Made by a program: the position numbers and the translations under genes. Shown here piece by piece: positions 52,188-61,336 of a stretch of 64,000 bases of DNA (position 1 is the stretch's first letter; each line of letters begins with the position of its first letter). Origin of the DNA: Arthrobacter wenxiniae (GTDB lineage Bacteria > Actinomycetota > Actinomycetes > Actinomycetales > Micrococcaceae); NCBI RefSeq assembly GCF_013376105.1, contig NZ_JAAMFM010000005.1, positions 124,001 to 188,000 on the forward strand. Reading direction: 5' to 3'. Below the pieces are notes generated by a model, which worked only from the letters and a program-made list of their open reading frames with translations, searched no databases and had not been told where the DNA came from.

Positions 52188-53978
52188 TCAGTACCCGGTG
52201 GTGATTTCCAGGCTGTGCAATTCCTCCCCGGTGCCGGCAAAGGGCAGCACCGCGATGTCCGCCGAGCCCTTGCTGCCCAGCAACTGCGTGCCGTAGGCCG
52301 GTTCCCCGGAGGCGGACACCAGCGCAGCCGCGGCGTCCTTGCCCAGCAGTGCGGCAGGATCCACCACGGTCGTGACCCCGGCCTTCAGCTCCACCGTCTT
52401 GGCCGCACCCAGCACGCCCGTGGCGGACACCGGCACCAGCGTCACGGTGGCGGCACCTTCCGGCGCGGTGAACGCGAAGCTGGAATCCACTCCCCCGGGC
52501 AGCGTCGCCAGGTGGTTCACGCCCAGCCGGCCGCCCGAGGGGGCGACGGCGAGGTCCACGGCCTTCCCGGCCTTCGTTGAATTGACCAGGCGGACCCCGG
52601 CCACCACGGCGGAATCGGACTTCACGCTGAGGGTGTAGGTGCCCTGGGGCAGCCCGGACAGCGGCAGCGTGCTGACCTTGCCGGCGGCGGCGGTGAAAAC
52701 CCCGCCGTCGGGAAGGGCGGCCTGGCCCGACGGGCCGTAGGCCTTCACCTCCACGACGGCGTCGCTGGCGCCGGGAACCGTCACCTGCAGCGCCGTGGTG
52801 GCGTCTTCGTAGCCGGCCTGTGCGGCGACCTTCGCGGCGGCGGCCGGGTCCTGGACCCGCACGCCGGCAATGACGGTGCCGGCGGCCGGACCCTCGGACG
52901 GCTGCAGGAAGTCCACGCCTCCGGGTGTGAGGCCGCGCAGCACGGACTGCTGGATGAAGCCGGTGACGGCGCCTCCCGTGCTCCTGACATGCACCGTCAG
53001 CTGCCCCTGGTCGGGCGCCAGCCCGGACAGCACCACGGCGTGCGACGCCCCGGGCGCCAGCACCAGCGCCTTGCCGCCGGGCGCCTGGATGGGCCCGGCC
53101 GCACCAAACAGCTCCAGGGAGACGGTGGCCGGGCTCTTGGTCGAATTGGCCAGCGTCAGCACGGCCGTGCGGCCCACGGTGGTGCTGGCGCCGGCCAGCC
53201 AAAAGTCGTTCGACGGCGTCTGGCACGTCGCCGCCGCCAGCCCCTGGAGGTCGCCGTCACCCGCCGCCACCACCACGGAACCGGCGCTGCGCGCGCTCTC
53301 CCCGCCAAGCGGCAATGCCTGCAGGACCGACGCCGTGCCCACGTTCCTGCCACTGACGACGGCGGCCCTCGCCTTGGCCTCGCCTGTCAGGGGCGCCAGG
53401 GTGGCCGGGGCCCCTGCGGAGGCCGTTGGCGCGTTCTTCGGTGCCTGCGAGATGGTGAACAAGGGACCGGAATTGGCGCCCAGGCCGTAGACCGAGGCGC
53501 CCGGCAGGACGCCGTCGGCGTTGCTCAGCGCGAGGGCGTTGAGCATCGTGGTGGTCGAGGAGGAGTTCGGCGAAAATTCCGGGTCGGTGCCGGCGGCCGA
53601 GCCCGTGAGCAGCTGCGCCGGCCCGGGGCAGTTGGCCAAGGTGACGCCGACCGGCAGCACCTGGGCACGGGGGGTCACCTGGGCCGTGGCATTCAGGCCG
53701 GGAAGGGCTGTGCCGGCGGCCACGGCCACCACGGCCAGGGCCGCCGTCGTCGAGCCGGCCAAAACTGCCGGCCAGCGGCGTGGGCGGGCACGGGCCATGC
53801 GGCGCGGCGCCCGTGCCGGCTTCGCCGCGGCGGACGGCCCGGCAGCCTTGCCCGGCTTTCCAGCCTTGGCGCCCTTCTCCGCCTTCGCCGCGCCGGCCGG
53901 ATCTGCGGGCGCGTTCCGCGAAGCCTCCCCCGATGGTGCGGAAGCCTTTTCAGCCTTCTTCTTCTGGTCCTCAGACAC
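52188..53978 (-). CDS. DUF5719 family membrane-anchored extracellular protein
   Basis: A 596-residue protein. The first 65 residues are cytoplasmic, Lys/Ala-rich and probably disordered. A single membrane helix (about 72-92) is followed by a long extracytoplasmic, beta-rich, Ala/Gly/Val-rich region with repeated Ig-like strands (for example LPLSGLPQGTYTLSVKSDS). Two Cys (about 113 and 252) could pair. This layout, and the position directly after a giant GT2 gene, is that of actinobacterial DUF5719 proteins, whose role is unknown. It overlaps the GT2 stop by 8 bases, indicating coupled translation and a joint job in envelope glycan export or assembly. Confidence 0.82.
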   Translation of the reverse strand: MSEDQKKKAEKASAPSGEASRNAPADPAGAAKAEKGAKAGKPGKAAGPSAAAKPARAPRRMARARPRRWPAVLAGSTTAALAVVAVAAGTALPGLNATAQVTPRAQVLPVGVTLANCPGPAQLLTGSAAGTDPEFSPNSSSTTTMLNALALSNADGVLPGASVYGLGANSGPLFTISQAPKNAPTASAGAPATLAPLTGEAKARAAVVSGRNVGTASVLQALPLGGESARSAGSVVVAAGDGDLQGLAAATCQTPSNDFWLAGASTTVGRTAVLTLANSTKSPATVSLELFGAAGPIQAPGGKALVLAPGASHAVVLSGLAPDQGQLTVHVRSTGGAVTGFIQQSVLRGLTPGGVDFLQPSEGPAAGTVIAGVRVQDPAAAAKVAAQAGYEDATTALQVTVPGASDAVVEVKAYGPSGQAALPDGGVFTAAAGKVSTLPLSGLPQGTYTLSVKSDSAVVAGVRLVNSTKAGKAVDLAVAPSGGRLGVNHLATLPGGVDSSFAFTAPEGAATVTLVPVSATGVLGAAKTVELKAGVTTVVDPAALLGKDAAAALVSASGEPAYGTQLLGSKGSADIAVLPFAGTGEELHSLEITTGY

Positions 53979-56900
53979 CTCTACCTACCTTGTGCAATGA
54001 CGCCTCGTCCCGATATGCGCCGGCCCAGCCCCGCCGTGCCCGGACCGGGACGGCCAGCAGCACGGTCAGCCCCAGCAGCACGATCTGCGCCAGGCCCATG
54101 AGTCCGTCCCAGGGTTCCACATAGCGGATTTCAAGTCTTCCGGCGGCCGCGGGCAGTTCAAACGCCTGCGACCAGCCGTCCTTCACGGCCGTGAGCTCCT
54201 TGCCGTTGAGCCGGGCGTGCCAGCCGGGATCGTACCGTTCGGCCAGGACCACGCGGCGGCCGGCGTCCCCGGCGGGCACGGCCGTGTCGACGCCCGTGCC
54301 GTGGGAGGGCACCGGGGCCACGGCGTCGCCCTTGGCGTTGACCAGCCGGACACGGTTCACCACATCCGTGGCCCCGCTCTTCTGGTAGGTGGGCTGGACA
54401 CGCCACAGCCAGCCGGAGTCGGTGGGGCCCACGGTGTCCAGGCCGGGCACGGCGTCCAGTTCACCGGCCACCAGTTCCGCGGCAGTGTCACCCTTTTGCA
54501 GCACCACAAAGCCCACGCCGAGCTGGAGGAACTCGGGCCGCGGGTCCACGCCCGACTTCGCCATCAGGGCGGCCACGGTCTCGCGCAGCATGGCCGCGGC
54601 CGCGTCCGGAGCCCGGACGGCCTCGGCCCCGGGCGCACCCGTGATGTCCGCGGCCGAGGCAATGGTGGACATGGCGTCCAGCGTGGTGCCCGCGCCCTGC
54701 ATCAGGGTGGCCTGCACGCCGCCGCCGGGGAGCACGCGCAGCACCACGGTCCGGCTTGCCTCGGGGCCGGTGCCACGGTCCGCCGCCGTGGCGGGAAGGG
54801 TCCCGGCGTCCGACGGTGCCACGAGCGACGCCCCCGCCAGGCCCGCCGCATGGCCCCGCAGGCTGTCCACCGTCCACAGGCCCAGGCTGGCCACGGGTGC
54901 GGCCACGAGGAAAATGGACAGCACGACGGCGGTGGCCCGGCTTCCGCCCTTGGGCCGCCCCGCGCTGCCGGAGGGGCCGTACGCGCGGTGGTACACGGCG
55001 TCGAACCCCAGGAGCGCGGCGCCCAAGAGGGCAAACAGGGCCACGGAGACGGCGGGGCCGTTGAAGGGGGTGGCCAGCGTCGTTCCGTCGAGGGAGACGG
55101 CCAGCAGCTTGGAGCCATAGGCAACGGCCAGGGCCAGCAGCGCCACGAGCCACAGGGTGCGCACGGTGCCGGAGCGGCGCAGCGGCGCAAACAGGGCCAG
55201 GAACGCCGCCACCACCACGGGCCCGCCCACCAGCAGCACTGCCGCCCATGTCCAGGCCGCGCCGCCGGCCGGCAGGTCCGGCATGGGCGCCACCGCATTG
55301 GGGAAGCCGAGCAGCTGCTGCCACAGCGGGCCCGGGTGGCCGGCCAGGGGCACGCCGGGATCGCCCAGCAGCGCGCGCGGATTGGCCCGGGCGGACCAGG
55401 CAAAGGGCAGGTACAGGGCAACGGAGGGCACCAGCGACCACCACATGGTCCTGCCGCGCCGGCCCAGGAAGATCGTGGCGAGCAGCACCGCAACAACTGC
55501 CAGCGGGAACAGGGTGGGCGCGGCGGCGGTGACCGCGGCCAGGGCCAGGCCGGCGGCCGCGGCGGCCGTCCACGAAGGGTTGTGGTCCACGCCGGGCCGC
55601 CCCAGCTTGAAGGTGGGCCGCGGGAGCTTGGGGGTGGACCGCGGCGAGGCGGCCGTTGCGCCACGCCCGGCCTCCGGCGGAAGGCCTGTCGGCGCGTGCG
55701 CCGTCACCGCACCGCCGGCGGCCCGGACCAGGCCGAGCACCACCAGTGGGATCAGCACGTGGGCCAGGAGGGCGCCCACGCGGCCCTCGCCCAGCGCTGT
55801 CTGGAGCACCGGGGCGCCGGCCCAGACCAGGCCTGCCACGAGGCGCGGCCAGCGGTTGCGGGAGAATGCGCCGGCGGCAAGCCAGCCGGTGAATGCCGAC
55901 AGCGGGATGGCCAGGACCACCAGCCAGAGCACGGCCGCGGAGGCGTTCCCGAACCCCGCAGCGCCGAGCAGCCACAGGACAAAGTTGAAGGGGTCCCCGC
56001 GGCCGGGCAGGCCCGATCCCAGCGAGACCCACCAGTCCGTGGCGTGCTGCCACACGCTGCCCAGCTGCGCGGAGACGGGCAGCAGTCCGCCGCCGGTCAG
56101 GGCGGAGGCGCCCAGGAAGCGGCCGAACACCACGAGCGAGAGGACGGCCAGGAGCACCACCAGGCCCAGGGCGCTGACAAGGGGTGCGGTGCGGCTGGCG
56201 GCCAGGGGCGTGACCGCCTCATGGTGGATGTCGCCGGTGGGCTCGAGGATGGACGGTCCCGACTGCGAAGGATCGGCCGGATCCTCGTCCGGTCCCACGG
56301 CCTCGCGCAGCGACTTGAGCTGGTTGCGGGCCTCCGCCGGCGTGGCCAGCAGCCCCTTGTGCGCGGACCGGGACTGGACCCTGCTGCCTGCCAGGGCGCG
56401 GCGGCCGCGGGCCAGGGCCACCGGGCGGAACAGGCCGGCAAAGGTGGCGCCGAACATCTGCACGGTGTGGCCCGGCGCCTTCAGCAGGAAGCCGGCAAAG
56501 AGCCAGTAGACGGCGGACAGCGCGGTGCCGCCGGCCAGCAGCGGCAGCTCCCACAGCGGGGCGTGCTTGAGCCTGGTGTAGATGGCGGCCCGGCGGGCGG
56601 CGGTGGGAGACCCCAGCGGGTTGGCCCGGTCCACCACGTGGAAGATCCTGGCGGCGGGAACCACCAGCACACGGTGCCCGGCCAGGCGGACGCGGGCGCA
56701 AAAATCGATGTCGTCGCCGGGGCCGGGGAGGGCAGGGTCAAAGCCGCCCAGTTTGTCCCACACGTCCCGGCGCACCAGCATGCCGGCGGCGTTGACGGCG
56801 AAGAAGTCCGAGCGGCCGTCGTGCTGGCCCTGGTCCAGTTCATCGAGGTTGACGAGGGCAAAGCGGTCAAAGAACCTGCTGGCCTTCAGCCCCACGTCCA

Positions 56901-57474
56901 CGAGCTTGCGCGGCTGGTCCCAGTCGAGCTGCTTGCAGCCGGCAACCATGGCGGTGGTGGAGCGCTCGACGGCGTCGAGCAGGCGTTCCAGCGCGTCCGG
57001 GGCCGGGGCGGCGTCATCCTGCAGCAGCCAAATCCATTCGTGCGCCGACGCCGTCGACGGGCCGGCGTCCCGGGTGCCGGCGTCGGGGACAGGTGCCGCG
57101 GGGCCGGGCACGGTGCTGGGGGACGTGCCCTCGGAGGGGGCACCGGCGTCGTGCGCGGGGGAAGACTGGCTGGGCGATCCGGCGCCCACGGCGGCGGGCA
57201 CCCGGGGGTGGGACCGGGGGTGGGTCTTTTGGTAGTCGAGCACCGCCTTGACGGCGGCGCCGTACCCTCCGCGCCGGCCGTCGAAGTTGATGACGTTGCG
57301 CTCGCCCAGTTCCTTGCGCAGCAGCTCGCCGGAATTATCCGTGGAGCCAACGTCGGCGGCAAGGATGGCGGTGGCCTGGCGGGTTTGGGCCGCCAGGGCA
57401 CTTAAGACCGTGGGGAGGTAGGCACCGCCGTTGTGGGCGACCAGAACGGCTGTGACTTTTACTGCTTCAAGAAT
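53971..57474 (-). CDS. Large membrane GT2 glycosyltransferase, no canonical start codon
   Basis: About 1,167 residues. The N-terminal GT-A domain has VTAVLVAHNGGAYLP (about 8), ADVGSTDNSGELL (about 37), GGYGAAVKAV, the metal site WIWLLQDDAAPAPDALE and GFDPALPGPGDDIDFCARVR. Then come about twelve membrane segments and a C-terminal extracytoplasmic domain. It is a family tied to actinobacterial cell-wall glycan synthesis, lying next to whiB and DUF5719. Two oddities are visible. A Pro/Ser/Ala-rich insert of about 55 residues splits the GT-A domain. Also, the conserved frame reaches back to the whiB stop without any ATG, GTG or TTG before VKVTAVLVAHNGG. I extend it to an ATT overlapping that stop. 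The first canonical start (GTG at 57243) would remove the nucleotide-binding strand. Confidence 0.8.
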   Translation of the reverse strand: MLEAVKVTAVLVAHNGGAYLPTVLSALAAQTRQATAILAADVGSTDNSGELLRKELGERNVINFDGRRGGYGAAVKAVLDYQKTHPRSHPRVPAAVGAGSPSQSSPAHDAGAPSEGTSPSTVPGPAAPVPDAGTRDAGPSTASAHEWIWLLQDDAAPAPDALERLLDAVERSTTAMVAGCKQLDWDQPRKLVDVGLKASRFFDRFALVNLDELDQGQHDGRSDFFAVNAAGMLVRRDVWDKLGGFDPALPGPGDDIDFCARVRLAGHRVLVVPAARIFHVVDRANPLGSPTAARRAAIYTRLKHAPLWELPLLAGGTALSAVYWLFAGFLLKAPGHTVQMFGATFAGLFRPVALARGRRALAGSRVQSRSAHKGLLATPAEARNQLKSLREAVGPDEDPADPSQSGPSILEPTGDIHHEAVTPLAASRTAPLVSALGLVVLLAVLSLVVFGRFLGASALTGGGLLPVSAQLGSVWQHATDWWVSLGSGLPGRGDPFNFVLWLLGAAGFGNASAAVLWLVVLAIPLSAFTGWLAAGAFSRNRWPRLVAGLVWAGAPVLQTALGEGRVGALLAHVLIPLVVLGLVRAAGGAVTAHAPTGLPPEAGRGATAASPRSTPKLPRPTFKLGRPGVDHNPSWTAAAAAGLALAAVTAAAPTLFPLAVVAVLLATIFLGRRGRTMWWSLVPSVALYLPFAWSARANPRALLGDPGVPLAGHPGPLWQQLLGFPNAVAPMPDLPAGGAAWTWAAVLLVGGPVVVAAFLALFAPLRRSGTVRTLWLVALLALAVAYGSKLLAVSLDGTTLATPFNGPAVSVALFALLGAALLGFDAVYHRAYGPSGSAGRPKGGSRATAVVLSIFLVAAPVASLGLWTVDSLRGHAAGLAGASLVAPSDAGTLPATAADRGTGPEASRTVVLRVLPGGGVQATLMQGAGTTLDAMSTIASAADITGAPGAEAVRAPDAAAAMLRETVAALMAKSGVDPRPEFLQLGVGFVVLQKGDTAAELVAGELDAVPGLDTVGPTDSGWLWRVQPTYQKSGATDVVNRVRLVNAKGDAVAPVPSHGTGVDTAVPAGDAGRRVVLAERYDPGWHARLNGKELTAVKDGWSQAFELPAAAGRLEIRYVEPWDGLMGLAQIVLLGLTVLLAVPVRARRGWAGAYRDEASLHKVGRGV

Positions 57475-57995
57475 TAGACCGCTCGCTTCCGCAGCCGCCG
57501 GCGTTCACGCTCGGACAGGCCGCCCCAGATTCCAAACCGCTCGTCATTGGCGAGAGCGTACTCCAGACACTGTGCCTTGACGTTGCAGGCGCCGCACACC
57601 TTCTTGGCGTCGCGGGTGGAACCACCCTTTTCCGGGAAAAATGCCTCCGGATCCGTCTGTGCGCACAAAGCGTCCGTCTGCCAGCCTAGTTCACCCTCGT
57701 CGCTGAAGTCGTCAAGGCCGGGCCGGAACCCGATCCACACGGGCACCGCACCGCCGTGGACCTCCGGCGCACGGGTGCCGGTTTCAGCGCCGCCTTCACG
57801 TTCGTGTCCGCTCAAGAAGGCGGTGGCCGCATCCTCCAGGGAGTTGCGGCTGGCCTGCTCGTGGTTTGCTGCAGCCTCAGGGTCCGCCGGGTCCACAAAC
57901 CAGTCGGACGGCACCCCTTTCAGCCGGTACTGCGCCGCGGCCTGCACCTGCACAGACCCACGGTTGTTCTGTACACTCAGCTGCGCTTGCCCCAT
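57474..57995 (-). CDS. WhiB-family iron-sulfur regulator
   Basis: Transcription regulator with a 4Fe-4S cluster that partners the principal sigma factor. The C-terminal 75 of 173 residues are the Wbl domain. Cluster ligands are C110 in TDALCAQTDPEAFFP, then the VCGACNVKAQC trio, followed by the GIWGGLSERERRRLRKR turn and basic tail that bind DNA. The N-terminal 100 residues are a variable extension. The position before a cell-wall glycosyltransferase gene suggests the WhiB2/WhmD class, linked to division and septation, but that is by context. A promoter with an operator-like palindrome lies about 95 bases upstream. Confidence 0.9.
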   Translation of the reverse strand: MGQAQLSVQNNRGSVQVQAAAQYRLKGVPSDWFVDPADPEAAANHEQASRNSLEDAATAFLSGHEREGGAETGTRAPEVHGGAVPVWIGFRPGLDDFSDEGELGWQTDALCAQTDPEAFFPEKGGSTRDAKKVCGACNVKAQCLEYALANDERFGIWGGLSERERRRLRKRAV

Positions 57996-58585
57996 GATCG
58001 TCCTCCTGAATGTTGCCGTCCTGGCGTCCGCGGCCGGAGCGTCCGCATAATGCGGACCTTCCCCCTTCGGCGGCGGCTCGTGCGTCTAATTACATCGGTG
58101 TAAGTCACCATTCGTCAAGCGGGCGGGCGATCATATCCAGTTACTTGTACGTACCGGCTGCGCGCCACGCCCGGAAATTTCATGCCAAGGGGCGCATGCC
58201 TTCGCCGATTCCGGCCGCGCGGCTGGGAGGATCCTGAGAATTCCCGCGGGATTTGGCGCATTTCCGCCTGACGGACATGACGCGCGTGTGACGCATTTCA
58301 CGTGCGGATTTGCTATTTGTACAATCGAGGGAATTATTGGTACCGGCTCGTCTGCGCGTGGGTTCGCAGCCTCTGGGCCGGTCTGCCGCGGACAGCGCTG
58401 TTCCACCGCCGGACAACGCAATGTGCCCCGGCATGGTGTTCGTGGACATGCCGTTTGGGCCCTGGTCCCGGCTGCGGGGGCGGGTCCCGTTGGGTGAGGA
58501 CGGGGCGGAGCTCCGCGGACGCTGACCGCTGCACCGCGCCGGGCGCATGGGGGGAATCGGCGTCCGGCGTGGAAAGATCGGTCTC
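57996..58585. other. Long divergent gap between whiB and TIGR03089
   Basis: About 590 bases without a supportable gene. The whiB end holds its promoter (58089-58118). The rest, including an AT-richer patch at about 58300-58350 (GGATTTGCTATTTGTACAATCGAG), may carry a second promoter for whiB or the plus-strand gene. Short open frames here show no ribosome site or known motif. Confidence 0.5.
58089..58118 (-). promoter_or_regulatory. whiB promoter with palindrome over the -10
   Basis: TTGACG (-35), an 18-base spacer and TGTAAT (-10) on the minus strand. They are overlapped by the perfect inverted repeat TTACATCGGTGTAA (58090-58103). This gives a 5' leader of roughly 85 bases to whiB. A regulator bound at the palindrome would cover the -10; autoregulation by the WhiB protein is one option. 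Inferred. Confidence 0.6.
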
Positions 58586-59410
58586 ATGCCCCATGTCTCC
58601 AGTACGGTTCCCCAGCTTCTCGACGCCCTGCGGACCCTCAACCCGACCGCCCCCCGCCTGACCTGGTACGGGCCCGACTCCGAACGCGTGGAACTCTCCG
58701 GGCGCGTGCTGGAGAACTGGGCGGCCAAGACCGCCAACTTCCTGGCCGACGAGCTCGACGCCGAACCCGGCACGGTGGTTGCCCTGGACGTTCCGGTGCA
58801 CTGGCGTTCCCTGGTGTGGCTGCTCGCCATCTGGGCCGTGGGCGCCACGGCTGTTGCGGGGGGCCTTCCCGCCGCGTCCGAGGCGTGGGACCGGGCCGAC
58901 ATTGTGGCCACGACCGAACCCGCCGCGGCTGCCGGGCGCCTGGCAGGAATGCGGACGGGGGGCACCGGGCGCAACCCGGTGCTGGTGGCCGTGGCCCTGC
59001 CCGCGCTGGCCATGCGTTGGATGGGCGCGCTGCCGGACGGCGCGGTGGACTATTCCGGCGAGGTCAGGTCCCACGCCGACGTGTTCCACGCCAACGACGA
59101 ACCGCCGGCGGACGGCACCGCCTGGGAAACCTCCGGGGGCAAGGCCACGTTCGCCGGGCTGCTGGCACCCGCGGCCGGTGCCGGGACGGGTGGCGGGCAA
59201 CCCGCGGGGCCGGCCCAAGGCGGGCCAACAGGTGGCGGCGCCAACGCAACGGGACCACAGCGGGTGCTGCTGGAAGCGCGGGACGGGTGGGACGGCGTCG
59301 TACGTGCCGCCCTGCAGGCGTGGGCAGCCGGCGGGTCCGTTGTCCTGTTGGACCCGTCCGTGGAGGCAACGGACCGGATGCGATCCACGGAAAACGTCAC
59401 GCGCGGATAG
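58586..59410 (+). CDS. TIGR03089 family protein
   Basis: A 274-residue actinobacterial protein related to the N-terminal part of AMP-forming acyl-CoA synthetases. It has the adenylate-enzyme-like beginning (PRLTWYGPDSERVELSGRVL, about 24; FLADELDAEPGTVVALDVPVHWRSLVWLLAIWAVGATAV in outline), but lacks the nucleotide-binding P-loop and C-terminal lid, so it is probably not an active ligase. The function is unknown. The ATG at 58586 lies 10 bases after GGAAAG. It is found near whiB and envelope genes in many actinobacteria, which matches here. Convergent with gtrA. Confidence 0.85.
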   Translation: MPHVSSTVPQLLDALRTLNPTAPRLTWYGPDSERVELSGRVLENWAAKTANFLADELDAEPGTVVALDVPVHWRSLVWLLAIWAVGATAVAGGLPAASEAWDRADIVATTEPAAAAGRLAGMRTGGTGRNPVLVAVALPALAMRWMGALPDGAVDYSGEVRSHADVFHANDEPPADGTAWETSGGKATFAGLLAPAAGAGTGGGQPAGPAQGGPTGGGANATGPQRVLLEARDGWDGVVRAALQAWAAGGSVVLLDPSVEATDRMRSTENVTRG

Positions 59411-59459
59411 GACGCCGCGAAATGCCGTCCCACCCACGGGCGGCGGCGCGGCGGGGACG

Positions 59460-59963
59460 TCAGTGCTTGGGGTCGGACTCGAGGAGCTTGCGGTCGTGCT
59501 CGAAGCCGGGCTCGGTGTCCAGCTCCTCGGTGAACACCCAGAAGCGGTAGGCGAAGAAGCGGAAGATGGTGCCCAGGACCAGGCCCACCACGGAGCCGGC
59601 AATGAAGTCGGCGGTCTTGGATTCGAAGCCCAGGACCCAGTGCGACACATAGACGCAGGCGCCGGCGATGATGATGCCGATGCCGTTCATGATGATGAAC
59701 ATGGTCACTTCGCGCAGGATGTTGGCCTGGCGGCGGTGCCGGAACGTCCAGTACCTGTTGGCAACCCAGGAGAACAGGGTGGCCACGACGGCGGAAATGA
59801 TCTTCGCCTTGGTGGGATGCCCCGACATGGACCCGTTGAGCAGCCACAGGTAGATGCCGGAGTCTATGACAAAGGCCACCCCGCCCACGACGCCAAATTT
59901 GGCCACTTCACGCCAAAACAGGCCGATAAGCCCCTTGATGCGTGCCGTGATTGCCTTGAACAT
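59460..59963 (-). CDS. GtrA family membrane protein
   Basis: A 167-residue polytopic protein with four membrane helices (about 22-42, 54-70, 83-105 and 120-142). Conserved features are the KFGVVGGVAFVIDSGIYL first helix and ATLFSWVANRYWTFRHRR. GtrA proteins are thought to flip or help transfer polyprenyl-phosphate-linked sugars for surface-polysaccharide glycosylation. The neighbourhood of GT2, LCP and manA genes fits. GGAGG lies 3 bases before its ATG. A CCGGGGGG/CCCCCCGG hairpin stands 45 bases upstream of it. Confidence 0.88.
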   Translation of the reverse strand: MFKAITARIKGLIGLFWREVAKFGVVGGVAFVIDSGIYLWLLNGSMSGHPTKAKIISAVVATLFSWVANRYWTFRHRRQANILREVTMFIIMNGIGIIIAGACVYVSHWVLGFESKTADFIAGSVVGLVLGTIFRFFAYRFWVFTEELDTEPGFEHDRKLLESDPKH

Positions 59964-60007
59964 GGTCCTCCGTGAAGCCTGTGGCGCACGAGGTTTGGCG
60001 CCAAAAC

Positions 60008-60027
60008 CCGGGGGGATCGCCCCCCGG
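60008..60027. repeat. GC hairpin between gtrA and purK
   Basis: CCGGGGGG-ATCG-CCCCCCGG, a perfect 8-base stem with a 4-base loop in the divergent region. It could be in the gtrA leader or an attenuator. No partner sequence was found. Confidence 0.6.
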
Positions 60028-60151
60028 CACCTTACAATTCTACGGCGCGCCCGGACCCCGGCAGTGCGAAAACCGTTCCGGAAAAGCTGGCAGATTGCCG
60101 GGAACGCACCCCGGCAGGAGCGTCAAGGCGGGAATCGCCGCGCTCTTTCGG

Positions 60152-60157
60152 TACTCT
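60152..60157 (+). promoter_or_regulatory. Putative -10 element of purK
   Basis: TACTCT lies 7 bases before the GTG at 60165. A GGGGA between them is too close to the start for a good Shine-Dalgarno, so a leaderless transcript is likely. Confidence 0.45.
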
Positions 60158-60164
60158 GGGGACT

Positions 60165-61322
60165 GTGACTTTTCCTGTAATCGGCGTCGTGGGCGGCGGC
60201 CAGCTGGCGCGCATGATGGCCCCGGCGGCCGTAGCCCTTGGTTTTCATTTGCATGTCCTGGCCGAAGCGCCGGACGTGTCCGCCGTGGACGCCGTGGCCA
60301 ACGCGCCGGTGGGAGACTACCGCGACCTGCAGACCCTGCGGGAGTTTGCCCGCGGCGTGGACGTGCTGACGTTCGACCACGAACACGTCCCCGGCGAACA
60401 CCTGCAGGCGTTGATCGCCGAAGGCGTGAACGTCCAGCCCCGCCCGGACGCGCTGATCAACGCCCAGGACAAGCTCGTGATGCGCGCGGCCATCGAGCGG
60501 CTGGGCCTGCCCAACCCGGCCTGGGCCGCCGTCGCGTCCGTTGCGGACATCACGGCCTTCGGCGACGCCACCGGCTGGCCCGTGGTGCTGAAGATGCCGC
60601 GCGGCGGGTACGACGGCAAGGGGGTGGCCTTCCTGCGCAATGCCGGCGACGCCGCAGAGTTTGCCGGCAGCTGGTTTGAGGCCATGACCCCCCTGCTCGT
60701 GGAAGAGGCCGTCGACTTCTCCCGCGAACTCTCAGCCCTGGTGGCCCGCACGCCGTCGGGCGCGGCGAAGGCCTGGCCGGTGGCGGAATCCCGGCAGGTC
60801 GCCGGTGTGTGCGACGAGGTCATCGCCCCGGCCCCCGGTCTGCCGCCGGAAGTGGAGGCCGCCGCCGAGGCCGCCGCGCTGAAGATCGCCGCTGAGCTGG
60901 GCGTCACCGGCGTCATGGCCGCCGAGCTCTTTGAAACCCCCGGTCGCGGCCCCGGCTACCTCATCAACGAACTCGCGATGCGCCCGCACAACACGGGCCA
61001 CTGGACCATGGACGGCGCCGTGACGGGGCAGTTTGAGCAGCACCTGCGCGCCGTCCTGGACCTGCCGCTGGGTGCCACGGGCGCCCTTGGCGACGTCGTG
61101 GTCATGAAGAACTTCCTCGGCGGCGCCAACCAGGACCCGTTCAGCGCCTACCACAAGGCACTAGCCGCCGAGCCCACGGTCAAGGTGCACAGCTATGGCA
61201 AGTCGGTGCGCCCGGGCCGCAAGATCGGCCACGTCAACGTGATCGGTTCCAGGGGCGACGACGTCGCGGCCGTCCGTGCCCGCGCCGCCACCGTGGCAAA
61301 CATCATCCGCGACGGACAGTAA
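60165..61322 (+). CDS. purK: N5-carboxyaminoimidazole ribonucleotide synthase
   Basis: ATP-grasp enzyme that carboxylates AIR with bicarbonate in de novo purine synthesis. The 385 residues show [11 protein letters not shown] (about 8), the [15 protein letters not shown] motif (about 68), an ATP-binding block [19 protein letters not shown] (about 140) and the metal/phosphate loop [16 protein letters not shown] (about 268). Start is GTG at 60165. It lies 14 bases before purE, the substrate-linked partner that moves the carboxyl group. Confidence 0.96.
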   Translation: MTFPVIGVVGGGQLARMMAPAAVALGFHLHVLAEAPDVSAVDAVANAPVGDYRDLQTLREFARGVDVLTFDHEHVPGEHLQALIAEGVNVQPRPDALINAQDKLVMRAAIERLGLPNPAWAAVASVADITAFGDATGWPVVLKMPRGGYDGKGVAFLRNAGDAAEFAGSWFEAMTPLLVEEAVDFSRELSALVARTPSGAAKAWPVAESRQVAGVCDEVIAPAPGLPPEVEAAAEAAALKIAAELGVTGVMAAELFETPGRGPGYLINELAMRPHNTGHWTMDGAVTGQFEQHLRAVLDLPLGATGALGDVVVMKNFLGGANQDPFSAYHKALAAEPTVKVHSYGKSVRPGRKIGHVNVIGSRGDDVAAVRARAATVANIIRDGQ

Positions 61323-61336
61323 GGACCCGCACCGCC

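Noticed and set aside
54217-57405. A 1,062-codon plus-strand frame opposite the GT2 gene
   Set aside because: It has the His/Gly/Gln-rich composition of a shadow frame, while the minus strand encodes the recognisable glycosyltransferase.
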